Shown here: piece by piece, positions 18,067 through 25,801 of the stretch
Position numbering within the stretch: position 1 is the first letter of the stretch
Layout of the letters: every line of letters starts with the position of its first letter
From: CAWCDJ01 sp963794265
GTDB lineage: Bacteria; Acidobacteriota; Terriglobia; Bryobacterales; Bryobacteraceae
Length of the DNA stretch: 64,000 bases
Assembly: GCA_963794265.1 (NCBI GenBank)
Contig: CAWCDJ010000003.1
Span: 806,001 to 870,000, forward strand
Reading direction: 5' to 3'
The notes under the pieces: generated by a model
The model's database searches: none
Told to the model about the DNA's origin: nothing
The model's input: only the letters and a program-made list of their open reading frames with translations
Translations under genes and position numbers: made by a program

Positions 18067-19011
18067 ATGCCAGATCTGAGCATCTCTATCGTCACTTCAG
18101 AAGTCCGCCTCATCCTGCCGTGTCTGCGGTCGATTTACGATACAACCCGCAACATAACGTTCGAGATATACGTTGTCATCAATTGCCCCGAATCGGTTCA
18201 GGCGATCGAGTCCGCAATCCGAAGCCGGTTTCCAGGTACACGAGTGATTCTGAACCAGGACGTGCAAGGATTCAGTCGTAGCAATAATCGCGCTCTTCAG
18301 CTATGCACTGGTCGATACTTGCTGTTGCTGAATGACGATACGGTCGTGCTTGGAAGGGCATTCCAGCAGATGGTTGAGTATATGGACGACCAGCCCCACG
18401 TCGGAGCGCTGGGCTGCAAGCTGTTGAACCCCGACGGGAGCTTGCAGTGGTCCTGCGGAAAAAGCGCCGTCCATAAGTTTGAGTACTTCCGAAGCGGCGT
18501 GCTCCGCACGCTGCTGTCTCCGATCGTGCGGGATCAGCTCTTCGATTCCACCCAGGAGGTAAGTTGGGTGACGGGCGCCTGCATGATGGTGAGAGCCGAG
18601 GCAGCGAAAACCGTCGGCTTGCTGGATGAACAGTTTTACATGTACTACGAGGACGGCGACTGGTGTTGCCGCATCGTTCGCGCTGGCTGGAAAGTATTCT
18701 ATTACTCAGAGGCCGAGGTGATTCACTACAGAAACCAGACAAACCGTAAGGGGGCGGCCAAGATGGTGCTCACGTATTACCGGAGCAGGCTCCAATTCTT
18801 CGGAAAGCACTTCGGATTAGGGATCTGCCTGGTGGTTCGCGCGCTGACCGTTTGTGACGCTATCGTGAGCTATATAAAAGCCCTTCGCCGGACTCCGGCC
18901 AAGAACAAAGTGGAAATATTGCGGGCTTACCTCGGCGCGATTGGACTCGCCCTGACATACAGAGCTGGGCGTAAACAAACCATGCTCCGGCCCGCGGCCG
19001 AGCCGAAGTAA
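18067..19011 (+). CDS. GT2-family glycosyltransferase, paralogous to upstream gene
   Basis: A 314-residue GT2 enzyme with the same motif order as the gene before it: 'LSISIVTSEVRLILPCL', 'DVQGFSRSNNRALQL', DXD-like 'LNDDTVVL', 'VTGACMMVRAEAAKTVGLLDE' and 'YYEDGDWCCRI'. The pair likely arose by duplication. I chose the ATG at 18067 because it places the first strand at residue 3, as in relatives. An ATG at 17977 would add 30 residues and overlap the previous gene by 32 bases, with no clear ribosome binding site for either. It is the last gene of the EPS cluster on this side. Confidence 0.82.
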   Translation: MPDLSISIVTSEVRLILPCLRSIYDTTRNITFEIYVVINCPESVQAIESAIRSRFPGTRVILNQDVQGFSRSNNRALQLCTGRYLLLLNDDTVVLGRAFQQMVEYMDDQPHVGALGCKLLNPDGSLQWSCGKSAVHKFEYFRSGVLRTLLSPIVRDQLFDSTQEVSWVTGACMMVRAEAAKTVGLLDEQFYMYYEDGDWCCRIVRAGWKVFYYSEAEVIHYRNQTNRKGAAKMVLTYYRSRLQFFGKHFGLGICLVVRALTVCDAIVSYIKALRRTPAKNKVEILRAYLGAIGLALTYRAGRKQTMLRPAAEPK

Positions 19012-19016
19012 CACCC

Positions 19017-19053
19017 GATCCGGAGGCGCCGGCCAGGTCCCTGCCGCCGGATC
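19017..19053 (+). terminator. Inverted repeat after the EPS cluster (weak terminator candidate)
   Basis: GATCCGG at 19017-19023 pairs with CCGGATC at 19047-19053, and an inner CGGC/GCCG extends the stem. It begins six bases after the stop of the last EPS gene, but no U-run follows. Intrinsic termination is therefore unproven. Confidence 0.3.
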
Positions 19054-19233
19054 AGGAAATTTCCCTGAACTATACCCCGAGTCGATGCCCTTTCTCTTTT
19101 GCACAGGGGTAACTGGCGGGTCTCAGCGCGGGGAGTGATCGAGGGAGCGGTGGAACTTGCGACAGGTTGGAGTCGAAGGAGCGTTGCTCAACCGCCGCAT
19201 CGAAGCTAGGAGACTTGCAGGTTGTTGAAAAGA

Positions 19234-19308
19234 TGGAGCGGGAGACGGGGATCGAACCCGCGACCAACAGCTTGGAAGGCTGTGACTCTACCACTGAGTT
19301 ACTCCCGC
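19234..19308 (-). tRNA. tRNA-Gly (anticodon TCC)
   Basis: On the minus strand the acceptor GCGGGAG pairs with CTCCCGC. A D-arm (ACTCAGTGGTAGAGT) follows. The anticodon stem ACAGC/GCTGT has loop CTTCCAA, reading TCC. The T-arm contains GGGTTCGATCCCC. The discriminator is T and the CCA end is encoded (19234-19236). It decodes GGA glycine codons. Confidence 0.96.
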
Positions 19309-19368
19309 TGGTTCCCCTTCATTGTACCAGCGGTTGCCGCGCCCCGCGCAATGCCTTTACAGTGAAGA

Positions 19369-19716
19369 TTGCATGAGTTGAGCATTGCCGCAGCCGTACT
19401 GGAGGCAGTCCGCGCGGAGGCCGCCGCCAGGCCCGGCACCCATCCCCGGCGCGCCGGGTTGCGCATCGGCGAGCTTTCCGGAGTGGAGCCCGAATCCCTG
19501 CGCTTCTGCCTGGAGGCCCTGGTTGCCGGAAGCGACCTCGACCCCCTGGCGTTCGATTTCGAGTTCCGGCCCTGGATGCGCCGCTGCCGGGCCTGCGGCG
19601 CCGTGTTTCGTGTGGAATCGTGGAATCCCGCATGTTCCGCCTGCGGATCGTCCGACACAGAGGCCTCCGGGGGTGATGAAATGGAATTGACGTACCTGGA
19701 ACTGGAGGAACCCTGA
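19369..19716 (+). CDS. hypA: Hydrogenase/urease nickel metallochaperone HypA
   Basis: HypA delivers nickel to [NiFe]-hydrogenase together with HypB. The 115-residue product starts 'MHELSIAAAVLEAV' from a TTG codon. The family requires His2 as a nickel ligand, which fixes this start. A structural zinc site is formed by 'CRAC' and 'CSAC' near residues 85-105. Its stop overlaps the hypB start by one base. No hydrogenase structural genes or hypC-F are in the window, so the client is elsewhere or the pair is a remnant. Confidence 0.9.
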   Translation: MHELSIAAAVLEAVRAEAAARPGTHPRRAGLRIGELSGVEPESLRFCLEALVAGSDLDPLAFDFEFRPWMRRCRACGAVFRVESWNPACSACGSSDTEASGGDEMELTYLELEEP

Positions 19717-20357
19717 TGCGCGTGCCGCTGGAACGTAAGGTGCTCAACGAAAACGACCGGATTGCCGCCGGGCTCCGCGAGAAGTTTCGCGCGCGCGGCA
19801 CACTCTGCGTCAACCTGATCAGCTCGCCCGGCTCCGGCAAGACCGCCCTGCTCGAATGCACGCTGGCCGGGTTCGACGCCTCGCGGCGCGTGGCGGTCCT
19901 GACCGGCGACATCCAAACCGATAATGACGCACGCCGCCTGGCCCGCTTCGGATTCCCCGTCCGCCAGATCACGACCGGCGGCGCCTGCCACCTGGATGCC
20001 CGCATGGTGGAGCGCGCTCTGGAGGGCTGGAACCTCGACGAACTGGAAATCCTCTTCCTCGAGAATGTCGGCAACCTGGTGTGCCCCACCAGCTATGACC
20101 TGGGAGAAGAAGCGCGGGCCGTCCTGCTGAGCGTCACCGAAGGAGAGGACAAGCCGCTGAAGTATCCGGCCACCTTCCACCACGCGGACGTGATGGTGCT
20201 GAACAAGATCGACCTGCTGCCGTACGTTCCTTTCCAGGCGGACCTGGCCTGCGAGAATGCGCGCCGCGTGCAGCCCGAAATCGAAATCCTGAAGGTCTCC
20301 TGCACCACGGGCGAAGGCCTCGACTGCTGGCGCGCCTGGCTCACCCACCGCCTATGA
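19716..20357 (+). CDS. hypB: Hydrogenase nickel incorporation GTPase HypB
   Basis: A GTPase of 213 residues that energises nickel insertion with HypA. The P-loop 'SSPGSGKT' is at residues 36-43, followed by 'LTGDIQTDNDARRL', the metal-binding 'GGACHLDARMV', 'FLENVGNLVCP' and the guanine-specificity motif 'LNKIDLL'. There is no histidine-rich N-terminal nickel-storage stretch, so it is the short form. It overlaps hypA by one base and the next gene by four (ATGA). Confidence 0.92.
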   Translation: MRVPLERKVLNENDRIAAGLREKFRARGTLCVNLISSPGSGKTALLECTLAGFDASRRVAVLTGDIQTDNDARRLARFGFPVRQITTGGACHLDARMVERALEGWNLDELEILFLENVGNLVCPTSYDLGEEARAVLLSVTEGEDKPLKYPATFHHADVMVLNKIDLLPYVPFQADLACENARRVQPEIEILKVSCTTGEGLDCWRAWLTHRL

Positions 20358-20557
20358 CCGATTTTCCCCTCCTCAACGCGGTGATCTTCGCCGCGCTCGG
20401 CATCATCGTCTTCGGCGTGGCGTTCTCGATCGTTTCCCGGCTGTTCCCGTTCGACCTGTGGAAGCAGATCGTGGTGGAAAAGAACGTCGCCGCCGCGATT
20501 GTGGCCGGGGCGGTGGTGCTCGGACTCTGCTGGATCATTGCCGCAACCATGCACTGA
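20354..20557 (+). CDS. DUF350-family small membrane protein
   Basis: A 67-residue protein with two hydrophobic helices. The linker 'FPFDLWKQIVVEKNVAAAIV' and the ending 'LCWIIAATMH' match one repeat of the DUF350/UPF0719 family. Longer members carry two or more such repeats. The ATG overlaps the hypB stop by 4 bases, so it is co-translated with hypAB. The function of the family is unknown; any link to nickel or hydrogenase maturation would be inference from position. Confidence 0.75.
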   Translation: MTDFPLLNAVIFAALGIIVFGVAFSIVSRLFPFDLWKQIVVEKNVAAAIVAGAVVLGLCWIIAATMH

Positions 20558-20644
20558 GGCGCGCCGGCCGGTTCGGTTTCCGGAACTGTATTGTATTTGA
20601 CTCGGCGGCCTGCGGTCTGGAACAATGGAATCGCCACCGATCGT

Positions 20645-20731
20645 GCGGATGTGGCGGAATTGGCAGACGCGCTAGGTTCAGGTCCTAGTGGGGGCAACTC
20701 CGTGGAGGTTCAAGTCCTCTCATCCGCACCA
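20645..20731 (+). tRNA. tRNA-Leu (anticodon CAG)
   Basis: Acceptor GCGGATG pairs with CATCCGC. The anticodon stem CTAGG/CCTAG has loop TTCAGGT, reading CAG. A long variable arm (TGGGGGCAACTCCG region) marks it as class II leucine, and the T-loop GTTCAAGTCC is present. CCA is encoded at 20729-20731. Confidence 0.96.
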
Positions 20732-20755
20732 CACCTTGTGTCAGTATAAGAGTCT

Positions 20756-21034
20756 ATGCTTTTTGAAGCCGACAAGGTGATGTTCGAGATCTACCGGGAA
20801 ACCGAGTACACCGGCAAGTATCGCGTGGTCTACTTCACAGAGCTCCAGGACCACAACAAGGAAGCCGAAATCAACCACGCCATGGCCGGCGAGCATTTCT
20901 TCGACGGCTTCATCAAGAATTTCCGCAAAGACGAAGCCAAGGAGATCATCGACTCCCTGCTCACCCGGCTGAACAGAGGCGAACCCGTGGACCTGCAGGA
21001 AGTCGAACGCGCCCTCGGCGACCACCTGGCCTGA
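20756..21034 (+). CDS. Conserved-looking small protein of unknown function
   Basis: A 92-residue soluble protein rich in charged residues ('FEIYRETEYTGKYRVVYFTEL' region, then 'GEHFFDGFIKNFRKDEAKE'). It reads as a compact alpha/beta domain with a helical C-terminus ending 'EVERALGDHLA'. No family is recognised. It lies 24 bases after tRNA-Leu and 4 bases before another unknown gene, so the two are probably co-transcribed. A second in-frame ATG 24 bases later is possible. Coding is supported by amino-acid composition and the tight spacing. Confidence 0.65.
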   Translation: MLFEADKVMFEIYRETEYTGKYRVVYFTELQDHNKEAEINHAMAGEHFFDGFIKNFRKDEAKEIIDSLLTRLNRGEPVDLQEVERALGDHLA

Positions 21035-21038
21035 TCCC

Positions 21039-21548
21039 TTGCGCATCACCCGTTTTCCGAGCCTTTCCGAACAGCAGTTTCTCGGGTGCGTAGCCGCTTT
21101 CATCGACTCGCTCTCGGGCGAATTGAATGCGGCCGGCCTCGCGCTGCGGCGCCTCGAAGGCCGCGGCAAAGGGGCGGCGTTTGCCTACGAGATGACCCTC
21201 GACACGCACCGTTACGGCGCGCTGATCGTGCTCGACCGCTGGACGTCGCTGGTCCGGGCCTTCGGACCGCACCTGGCTTTGGGAGACCGCCGCGGGATGG
21301 TCGAACAGGCGCCGGCGCGCGTCCGGATGGCCGAAGAGATCCTCAGCCACGCCAACCAGGCGATCGACGCAGCCGGCGCCTATTCCGTGGAACTGGTGGA
21401 AGCGTGCGTCCTGGCCTTTCAGTCGGCGGACCGGACGTTCGGGGAGGAGCGGGCCGCGGCCGCGCGCTCGGCCGCCCTCGGCCCCATGCTGCCAGAGGAA
21501 TACAAAGAGGCGCGGCGCATCTTCCTCGAAGACCTCGCCGCGCGCTGA
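21039..21548 (+). CDS. Hypothetical protein
   Basis: A 169-residue alanine-rich soluble protein from a TTG start 4 bases after the previous stop. Residues 1-95 look alpha/beta ('AFAYEMTLDTHRYGALIVLDRW' region), and the rest is helical. No family recognised. The next in-frame ATG is about 50 residues in and would remove a well-formed N-terminal domain, so the TTG is favoured. The C-terminal end is convergent with the DsbA-like gene, separated by only 3 bases. Confidence 0.55.
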   Translation: MRITRFPSLSEQQFLGCVAAFIDSLSGELNAAGLALRRLEGRGKGAAFAYEMTLDTHRYGALIVLDRWTSLVRAFGPHLALGDRRGMVEQAPARVRMAEEILSHANQAIDAAGAYSVELVEACVLAFQSADRTFGEERAAAARSAALGPMLPEEYKEARRIFLEDLAAR

Positions 21549-21551
21549 CCG

Positions 21552-22286
21552 CTATTTCGCCAAGGCCTTCAGCTTGTCCTGGAACATGCCTAAAGGCATG
21601 GCCCCGATCATCAGCTCGCCATCCACGCCTTCTGCCGTGCTCCTGCCGATGACGAACGTGGGCGTCCCCGTTGCGCCGATTTTCATCGCTTCCATCACGT
21701 CGCTCTGCACGGCGTTCTTGTACTTCCCGCTTTCCACGCAACTGCGGAACGTCGGAACGTCCATTTTCAGGTCCGTCGCATAGCCGGCTATGCTGGCCAT
21801 GTCCAGCTTATCGGGGTGTGAGCCCATGATGCTGCGCAGCGTCCAGAACTGGTGCTGGTCTGCCGCGCAGCGCGCCGCCTGCGCCGCGCGCATGGCATTG
21901 GCATGGAAATCGAGCGGCATGTCCCGGCTGTAGAACCGGACCTTCCCGGTATCGATATACTCCTTCTTCAACTCGGGAAACGTGGTGAGGTGGAACCGCT
22001 CGCAGAACGGGCACTGGTAGTCGGTGAACTCCACCATGGTCAGCGGAGCGTCCTTGGAACCGAGCATCTCGACCCCGTCGAGATTCAGTTTCACCTCCGT
22101 GGGCGCCTGCTCCTGCGCCGCCGCTGCCGGCTTCTCCTGCTTCTCGAGAAGCTGGCGGATCTGCCGGAGTTCGTTGATGATCTCATCGGCCTGCTGCTTG
22201 GTAATGCCCGTATCCTGGGCGCTCAGCGGCAGCAAAAGCGCCATCGGCAACAGCGCGTGCAATCCGTATCGTAAAACCTTTTGCAT
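21552..22286 (-). CDS. DsbA/thioredoxin-fold disulfide oxidoreductase, exported
   Basis: A 244-residue periplasmic thiol-disulfide oxidoreductase. The signal peptide is 'MQKVLRYGLHALLPMALLLP' cleaved near 'LSAQ'. A coiled, glutamine/glutamate-rich linker (residues 28-60) leads to the thioredoxin-like domain. Its active site is CPFC at residues 92-95 ('DYQCPFCERF'), and the cis-proline loop is 'GTPTFVIG'. This pattern fits the DsbA/Com1-like group ('Thioredoxin_4'). I chose the ATG at 22286; a TTG three codons earlier is possible. It lies 10 bases downstream of the exported methyltransferase and likely shares its transcript. Confidence 0.85.
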   Translation of the reverse strand: MQKVLRYGLHALLPMALLLPLSAQDTGITKQQADEIINELRQIRQLLEKQEKPAAAAQEQAPTEVKLNLDGVEMLGSKDAPLTMVEFTDYQCPFCERFHLTTFPELKKEYIDTGKVRFYSRDMPLDFHANAMRAAQAARCAADQHQFWTLRSIMGSHPDKLDMASIAGYATDLKMDVPTFRSCVESGKYKNAVQSDVMEAMKIGATGTPTFVIGRSTAEGVDGELMIGAMPLGMFQDKLKALAK

Positions 22287-22296
22287 GTGTGACAAC

Positions 22297-22968
22297 CTAA
22301 TGTTTCTCCAGCATCAACAGATACTGGGAATTCCGGATGGTCTCTTTCTCCATGACCAGGTGAAAGTGATTGGCTTCGACCTCTTTGATGACGTCGGGCA
22401 TATCCAGCCGGATGTGAGTCATGGCCATCCCGTTCGGCATGGCGTCGGGACGCTTGTAATACTCCACAATTATCAGTTTCCCATCCGGCTTCAGCGCTTT
22501 GTGAATGGCTGCCAGCATTTTCTCCGGGTAATCGAAATGATGGTACACATCGAGCGCCAGAACTGTATCCAACTGCCCTTCCGGCAGGCCCGGGTCGGTG
22601 GCCGTGCCCTTGAGGAATGTGATGTTTTCCAGGTGCTGGTTCTCCGCGCGCTGGCGGGCGCCGGCCAGAAAATCGTCGAAGATGTCCTCCGCGATCACCC
22701 TGCCCTCCGGTCCCACGGCGCGGCTGAGGAAGGGCAGCATGTAGCCGATCCCGGTGCCCACATCGGCCACCGTCATGCCCCTCTCGATCCCCATCGTCCG
22801 AACCAGTTCCCGGGGCCGCTGGATTTCATCCCGGTTCGGCCGGCCCAGGCTCCGTGCCAGAGCCTGCCTCTGCTGCGCGGTGCGGTAGCCGGAGTTTGCC
22901 TGCGTGGCCACCTGGGCCGCGAGGACCCCGGCCAGCACCAGCGCGGCGCAACCGGCAGCCAGCTTCAT
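22297..22968 (-). CDS. Class I SAM-dependent methyltransferase with signal peptide
   Basis: A 223-residue Rossmann-fold methyltransferase. 'VADVGTGIGYMLPFLSRAVG' is the SAM-binding motif I, followed by 'VIAEDIF' and 'VLALDVYHHF' (motif IV region). Residues 1-27 form an apparent signal peptide ('LVLAGVLAAQVATQA'), so the enzyme appears to be exported. That is odd because SAM is cytoplasmic, although exported-looking members do occur. Its start overlaps the homoserine dehydrogenase stop by 4 bases, and the DsbA-like gene follows. The substrate is unknown. Confidence 0.82.
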   Translation of the reverse strand: MKLAAGCAALVLAGVLAAQVATQANSGYRTAQQRQALARSLGRPNRDEIQRPRELVRTMGIERGMTVADVGTGIGYMLPFLSRAVGPEGRVIAEDIFDDFLAGARQRAENQHLENITFLKGTATDPGLPEGQLDTVLALDVYHHFDYPEKMLAAIHKALKPDGKLIIVEYYKRPDAMPNGMAMTHIRLDMPDVIKEVEANHFHLVMEKETIRNSQYLLMLEKH

Positions 22969-24269
22969 AGCGCGGTTTCCATCGGCAGGGCCAGCGGAGC
23001 CTCACGCATGAAATCGAGCTGCGCCATTTCCTCCACGGCTTCGCGAATCGACTGCTCCGAAGTCGGCTCCACCGTGATCACGAACGGCAGGTCGTCCTTG
23101 GTCGTGCAGGGCTCCTGCAGAACGGCTTCCAGGCTGATCTGCTTGCTGGCGAGAATGCCCGCCAGTCCGGCGATGATTCCGGGGCGGTCCTCCACGCGAA
23201 AGCGCAGGTAGTACGCGCGCTTCTGCCGGGTGACCGAAACCGGGCGGTACTCGCCCAGCCGCTCGTGCGCGAAGGGAGACACGCGCTCCGGGCTGCCGCT
23301 GCGAATCTCCCGTGCCACGCGCATCAGGTCGCTCACCACCGCCACGCCTGTGGGACGCGCCCCCGCGCCCCACCCGTAATAGAACGTGTCCTCGCCATAT
23401 TGGCCCTTCACCCAAACGGCGTTGTAGGCGCCCTGCACCCCTGCCAGGATGGTCGACGAAGGAATCAGCGCGGGCCGCACGAACAGGACCAGGCCGTCCT
23501 CCAGCTTTCGCGCGCCGCAGATCAGGCGGATGGTGTGGTTCAGTTGGCGGGCGTATTGAAAATCGAGCGGCGAAATGCGGCGGATGCCCTCCATAAAGAT
23601 GTCGGAGGGCGTGATCTTTTCGCCGAACGCCAGCGCCGCCAGCAGCACCAGCTTCGAGCGCGCGTCGTAGCCGTCGATATCCGCGCTCGGGTCAGCCTCG
23701 GCGTAGCCCAGCCGCTGCGATTCTTCGATCAGCGCCGCGAGCGGCAGGTGGCGCTTTTCCATCTCCGTGAGGATGTAATTGCAGGTGCCGTTGAGGATGC
23801 CGTAGAGCGCCGTGACGCGATCGCCCGAAATGCCCTCGCGGAGAACCGCGTGGATCGGGATTCCGCCGCACACGCTTGCTTCCATCGCCAGGTTGATGCC
23901 CGCGTGGATGGCCCGGTCCCAGATCTCCGGGCCGCACGCCGCCATCAGCTCCTTATTGGCCGTCACCACCGACTTGCGGTGCGCGATGGCGGCATCGAGA
24001 ATCTCCGCCGCCACGCCCGTGCCGCCCACCAGTTCGGCCACGATCTGCACTTCCGGGTGGGCCACTACCTCGCGCCAGTCCGCGGTCCGGAACACGCCGT
24101 CAAGCGCCGCGGGAATCTGCCTGGTGTGGACCGAACGGCTGCACACGGCCGCCACCTTGAGCCGGAAACCCAGCTTTCGGGCGATCGATTCGGAGTTCTC
24201 GGCCAGGATGGTGAGCGTCCCCGAGCCTACGTTGCCCAGCCCGACGATCCCTACTTTTACTTCCTCCAT
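22965..24269 (-). CDS. hom: Homoserine dehydrogenase
   Basis: Catalyses NAD(P)H-dependent reduction of aspartate semialdehyde to homoserine, the branch to threonine and methionine. The 434-residue product has an N-terminal Rossmann domain ('VGIVGLGNVGSGTLTIL'), 'VVTANKELMAACG', the catalytic domain with 'GILNGTCNYILTEM' and 'EADPSADIDGYDARSK', and a C-terminal ACT domain ('YYLRFRVEDRPGIIAGLAGI') for feedback control, usually by threonine. I chose the ATG at 24269 because it begins 'MEEVKVGIVG'; longer upstream versions add a cysteine/serine-rich leader foreign to the family. It is the first gene of a minus-strand operon. Confidence 0.93.
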   Translation of the reverse strand: MEEVKVGIVGLGNVGSGTLTILAENSESIARKLGFRLKVAAVCSRSVHTRQIPAALDGVFRTADWREVVAHPEVQIVAELVGGTGVAAEILDAAIAHRKSVVTANKELMAACGPEIWDRAIHAGINLAMEASVCGGIPIHAVLREGISGDRVTALYGILNGTCNYILTEMEKRHLPLAALIEESQRLGYAEADPSADIDGYDARSKLVLLAALAFGEKITPSDIFMEGIRRISPLDFQYARQLNHTIRLICGARKLEDGLVLFVRPALIPSSTILAGVQGAYNAVWVKGQYGEDTFYYGWGAGARPTGVAVVSDLMRVAREIRSGSPERVSPFAHERLGEYRPVSVTRQKRAYYLRFRVEDRPGIIAGLAGILASKQISLEAVLQEPCTTKDDLPFVITVEPTSEQSIREAVEEMAQLDFMREAPLALPMETAL

Positions 24270-24342
24270 ATATTTGTTCCATGATAACAAGGACCATTCG
24301 GCGGCCTCTTCTTCATTGGCTATGATAAGGGCAGGTTCTGCC

Positions 24343-24660
24343 ATGAAACTACGGCTTGGGCGCTGGGCGCTCGCGTTGATGATGGCGGCCGCCCCGGCGG
24401 CGCTGCCGCAGCAAACCGCGGATGAAACGGGACAGGAAGACACGCACCTGCCCAATGGCAAACTGCAGAGGGACGAGATCCTCAAGGCCGACTACGAGCA
24501 GAACCTCAAGGACGCTGCCCGGCTTTCGGATCTCGCGCAGCAACTGCAGGTCGAGCTCCAGAAGGGCGACCGCTTCGTCCTGTCGTTGGATACCCTGAAG
24601 AAGACGGATGAGATCGAAAAGCTGGCCAAAAAGATCCGTTCCCGCCTGCGGCATTATTAG
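24343..24660 (+). CDS. Small secreted protein of unknown function
   Basis: A 105-residue protein with a clear signal peptide ('LGRWALALMMAAAPAALPQQ') followed by a charged helical domain. The segment 'LPNGKLQRDEILKADYEQNL' leads into a predicted coiled coil ending 'KLAKKIRSRLRHY'. I recall similar small exported proteins from acidobacterial genomes, but no function is known. The open frame extends far upstream, antisense to hom, but the signal peptide marks the ATG at 24343 as the start. Its 3' end overlaps the next gene by 53 bases. Confidence 0.7.
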   Translation: MKLRLGRWALALMMAAAPAALPQQTADETGQEDTHLPNGKLQRDEILKADYEQNLKDAARLSDLAQQLQVELQKGDRFVLSLDTLKKTDEIEKLAKKIRSRLRHY

Positions 24661-25801
24661 CCTTCTGGCCTGCAGCCTGGCGGCGGCCCGGAGCCCCTCT
24701 CAAGCGCCCGCCATAGCGCTGGTGGATGCGGCCGACGCGCCGCAGTGGGAAGCCCTCGCGAAGAGCGCCGGTTGGCGCGTCATCACGCCCGGCCCGGCGG
24801 AGAACCCGGATGCCCGCGCGCTGGCAGTAGCGGAAGCCGTGCGCAAGGCCGAGGCCGCCGGCGGCATCGATCCCGATCGCGTGTACCTGGCGGGCCGTGG
24901 CGGAGCCGCGGCGCTGGTCTTCTACACCGTTTCGCGCGTGCCCGACCTGTGGGCCGCCGCGATCGCCATCGAAGGTTCGCCGCAGCCGGCCATCGATACC
25001 GGCCGCCTTTTCGGCGCCAATTTCCAGCACGTTCCGGTGCTCTGGGTCGGCAATCGCGCCGGGGATCAGGCGCTGGCCGCAAGGCTCGACGACGCCGGCA
25101 TCCACGTCGAATGGCGCGCCGCAGACCAGTCCCTCACCGACGCGGCGCTTCTCGCGTGGATGGGAGCGCGCAGCCGCGAGCCGTTTCCGGCCCGCATCGA
25201 TTGCGAGACCAACTCACCCGCGTTTGCCGGCTGCTATTGGATCCGGATGACCAAATTCGATGCCGGCGAACGCAACGACGTGCTTCCTTCGACGCGCATC
25301 GCCGCCGCTCCCAGCGCGGCGCTCGACCTGGGCGGTTTCGGTTTCCACCCCACCGACCCGGGCCCCGGCGTGCTGGTTTCAATGCTGCCCCCGAAGTACA
25401 GTGGACCGCTCAAAGTGGGCGACCGAATCCTGGAACTCGAGGGGCGGCCGATCGGGGACGCGCGCCAGTATATTCAGGCCATGGCGAAGTACACCGAAGA
25501 GAAACCCGTCGTGGTCACCGTCGAGCGTGGCCGCGAGCGCATGCGCGTCGAAACGCGGGTGCTTCTGCCGCGCCGCGAACCGCTGGTCACGGCGCGCGTG
25601 CAGGCGGAGTACCTGCCCTCCGAAAAGCAGGTCCAGATCGTCAGCCGCACGGTCACGGAAATGCGCGTCACGGTACCCCCCGCCTGGGCGCAGGGCGCGC
25701 AGCTCTTCTGGAACGGCCTGATGCTCGATAAACTCGAAGGACCGGGGTGCCTCGTTCTCTCCATCGACAAGGAGTTGCTGCATGCCGCCCGATGCCAGTG
25801 A
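24608..25801 (+). CDS. Exported alpha/beta-hydrolase-like protein with PDZ domain
   Basis: A 397-residue secreted protein. After the signal peptide ('GIISLLACSLAAARS'), residues 30-200 follow an esterase/alpha-beta hydrolase layout ('GIDPDRVYLAGRGGAAALVF', 'WAAAIAIEGSP', 'VPVLWVGNRAGD'). The nucleophile elbow reads G-R-G-G-A instead of GXSXG, so the catalytic serine is missing. Residues 250-330 form a PDZ domain ('LKVGDRILELEGRPIGDARQ'). It is likely a non-catalytic binding protein. It overlaps the small secreted gene upstream by 53 bases and the tag gene downstream by 20. Confidence 0.7.
   Translation: MRSKSWPKRSVPACGIISLLACSLAAARSPSQAPAIALVDAADAPQWEALAKSAGWRVITPGPAENPDARALAVAEAVRKAEAAGGIDPDRVYLAGRGGAAALVFYTVSRVPDLWAAAIAIEGSPQPAIDTGRLFGANFQHVPVLWVGNRAGDQALAARLDDAGIHVEWRAADQSLTDAALLAWMGARSREPFPARIDCETNSPAFAGCYWIRMTKFDAGERNDVLPSTRIAAAPSAALDLGGFGFHPTDPGPGVLVSMLPPKYSGPLKVGDRILELEGRPIGDARQYIQAMAKYTEEKPVVVTVERGRERMRVETRVLLPRREPLVTARVQAEYLPSEKQVQIVSRTVTEMRVTVPPAWAQGAQLFWNGLMLDKLEGPGCLVLSIDKELLHAARCQ

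Noticed and set aside
19369..20357. A hydrogenase maturation locus
   Set aside because: Only hypA and hypB are present; no hydrogenase subunits or hypC-F lie in the window.
23265..24284. 339-codon frame antisense to homoserine dehydrogenase
   Set aside because: The opposite strand carries an unmistakable hom gene with an ACT domain.
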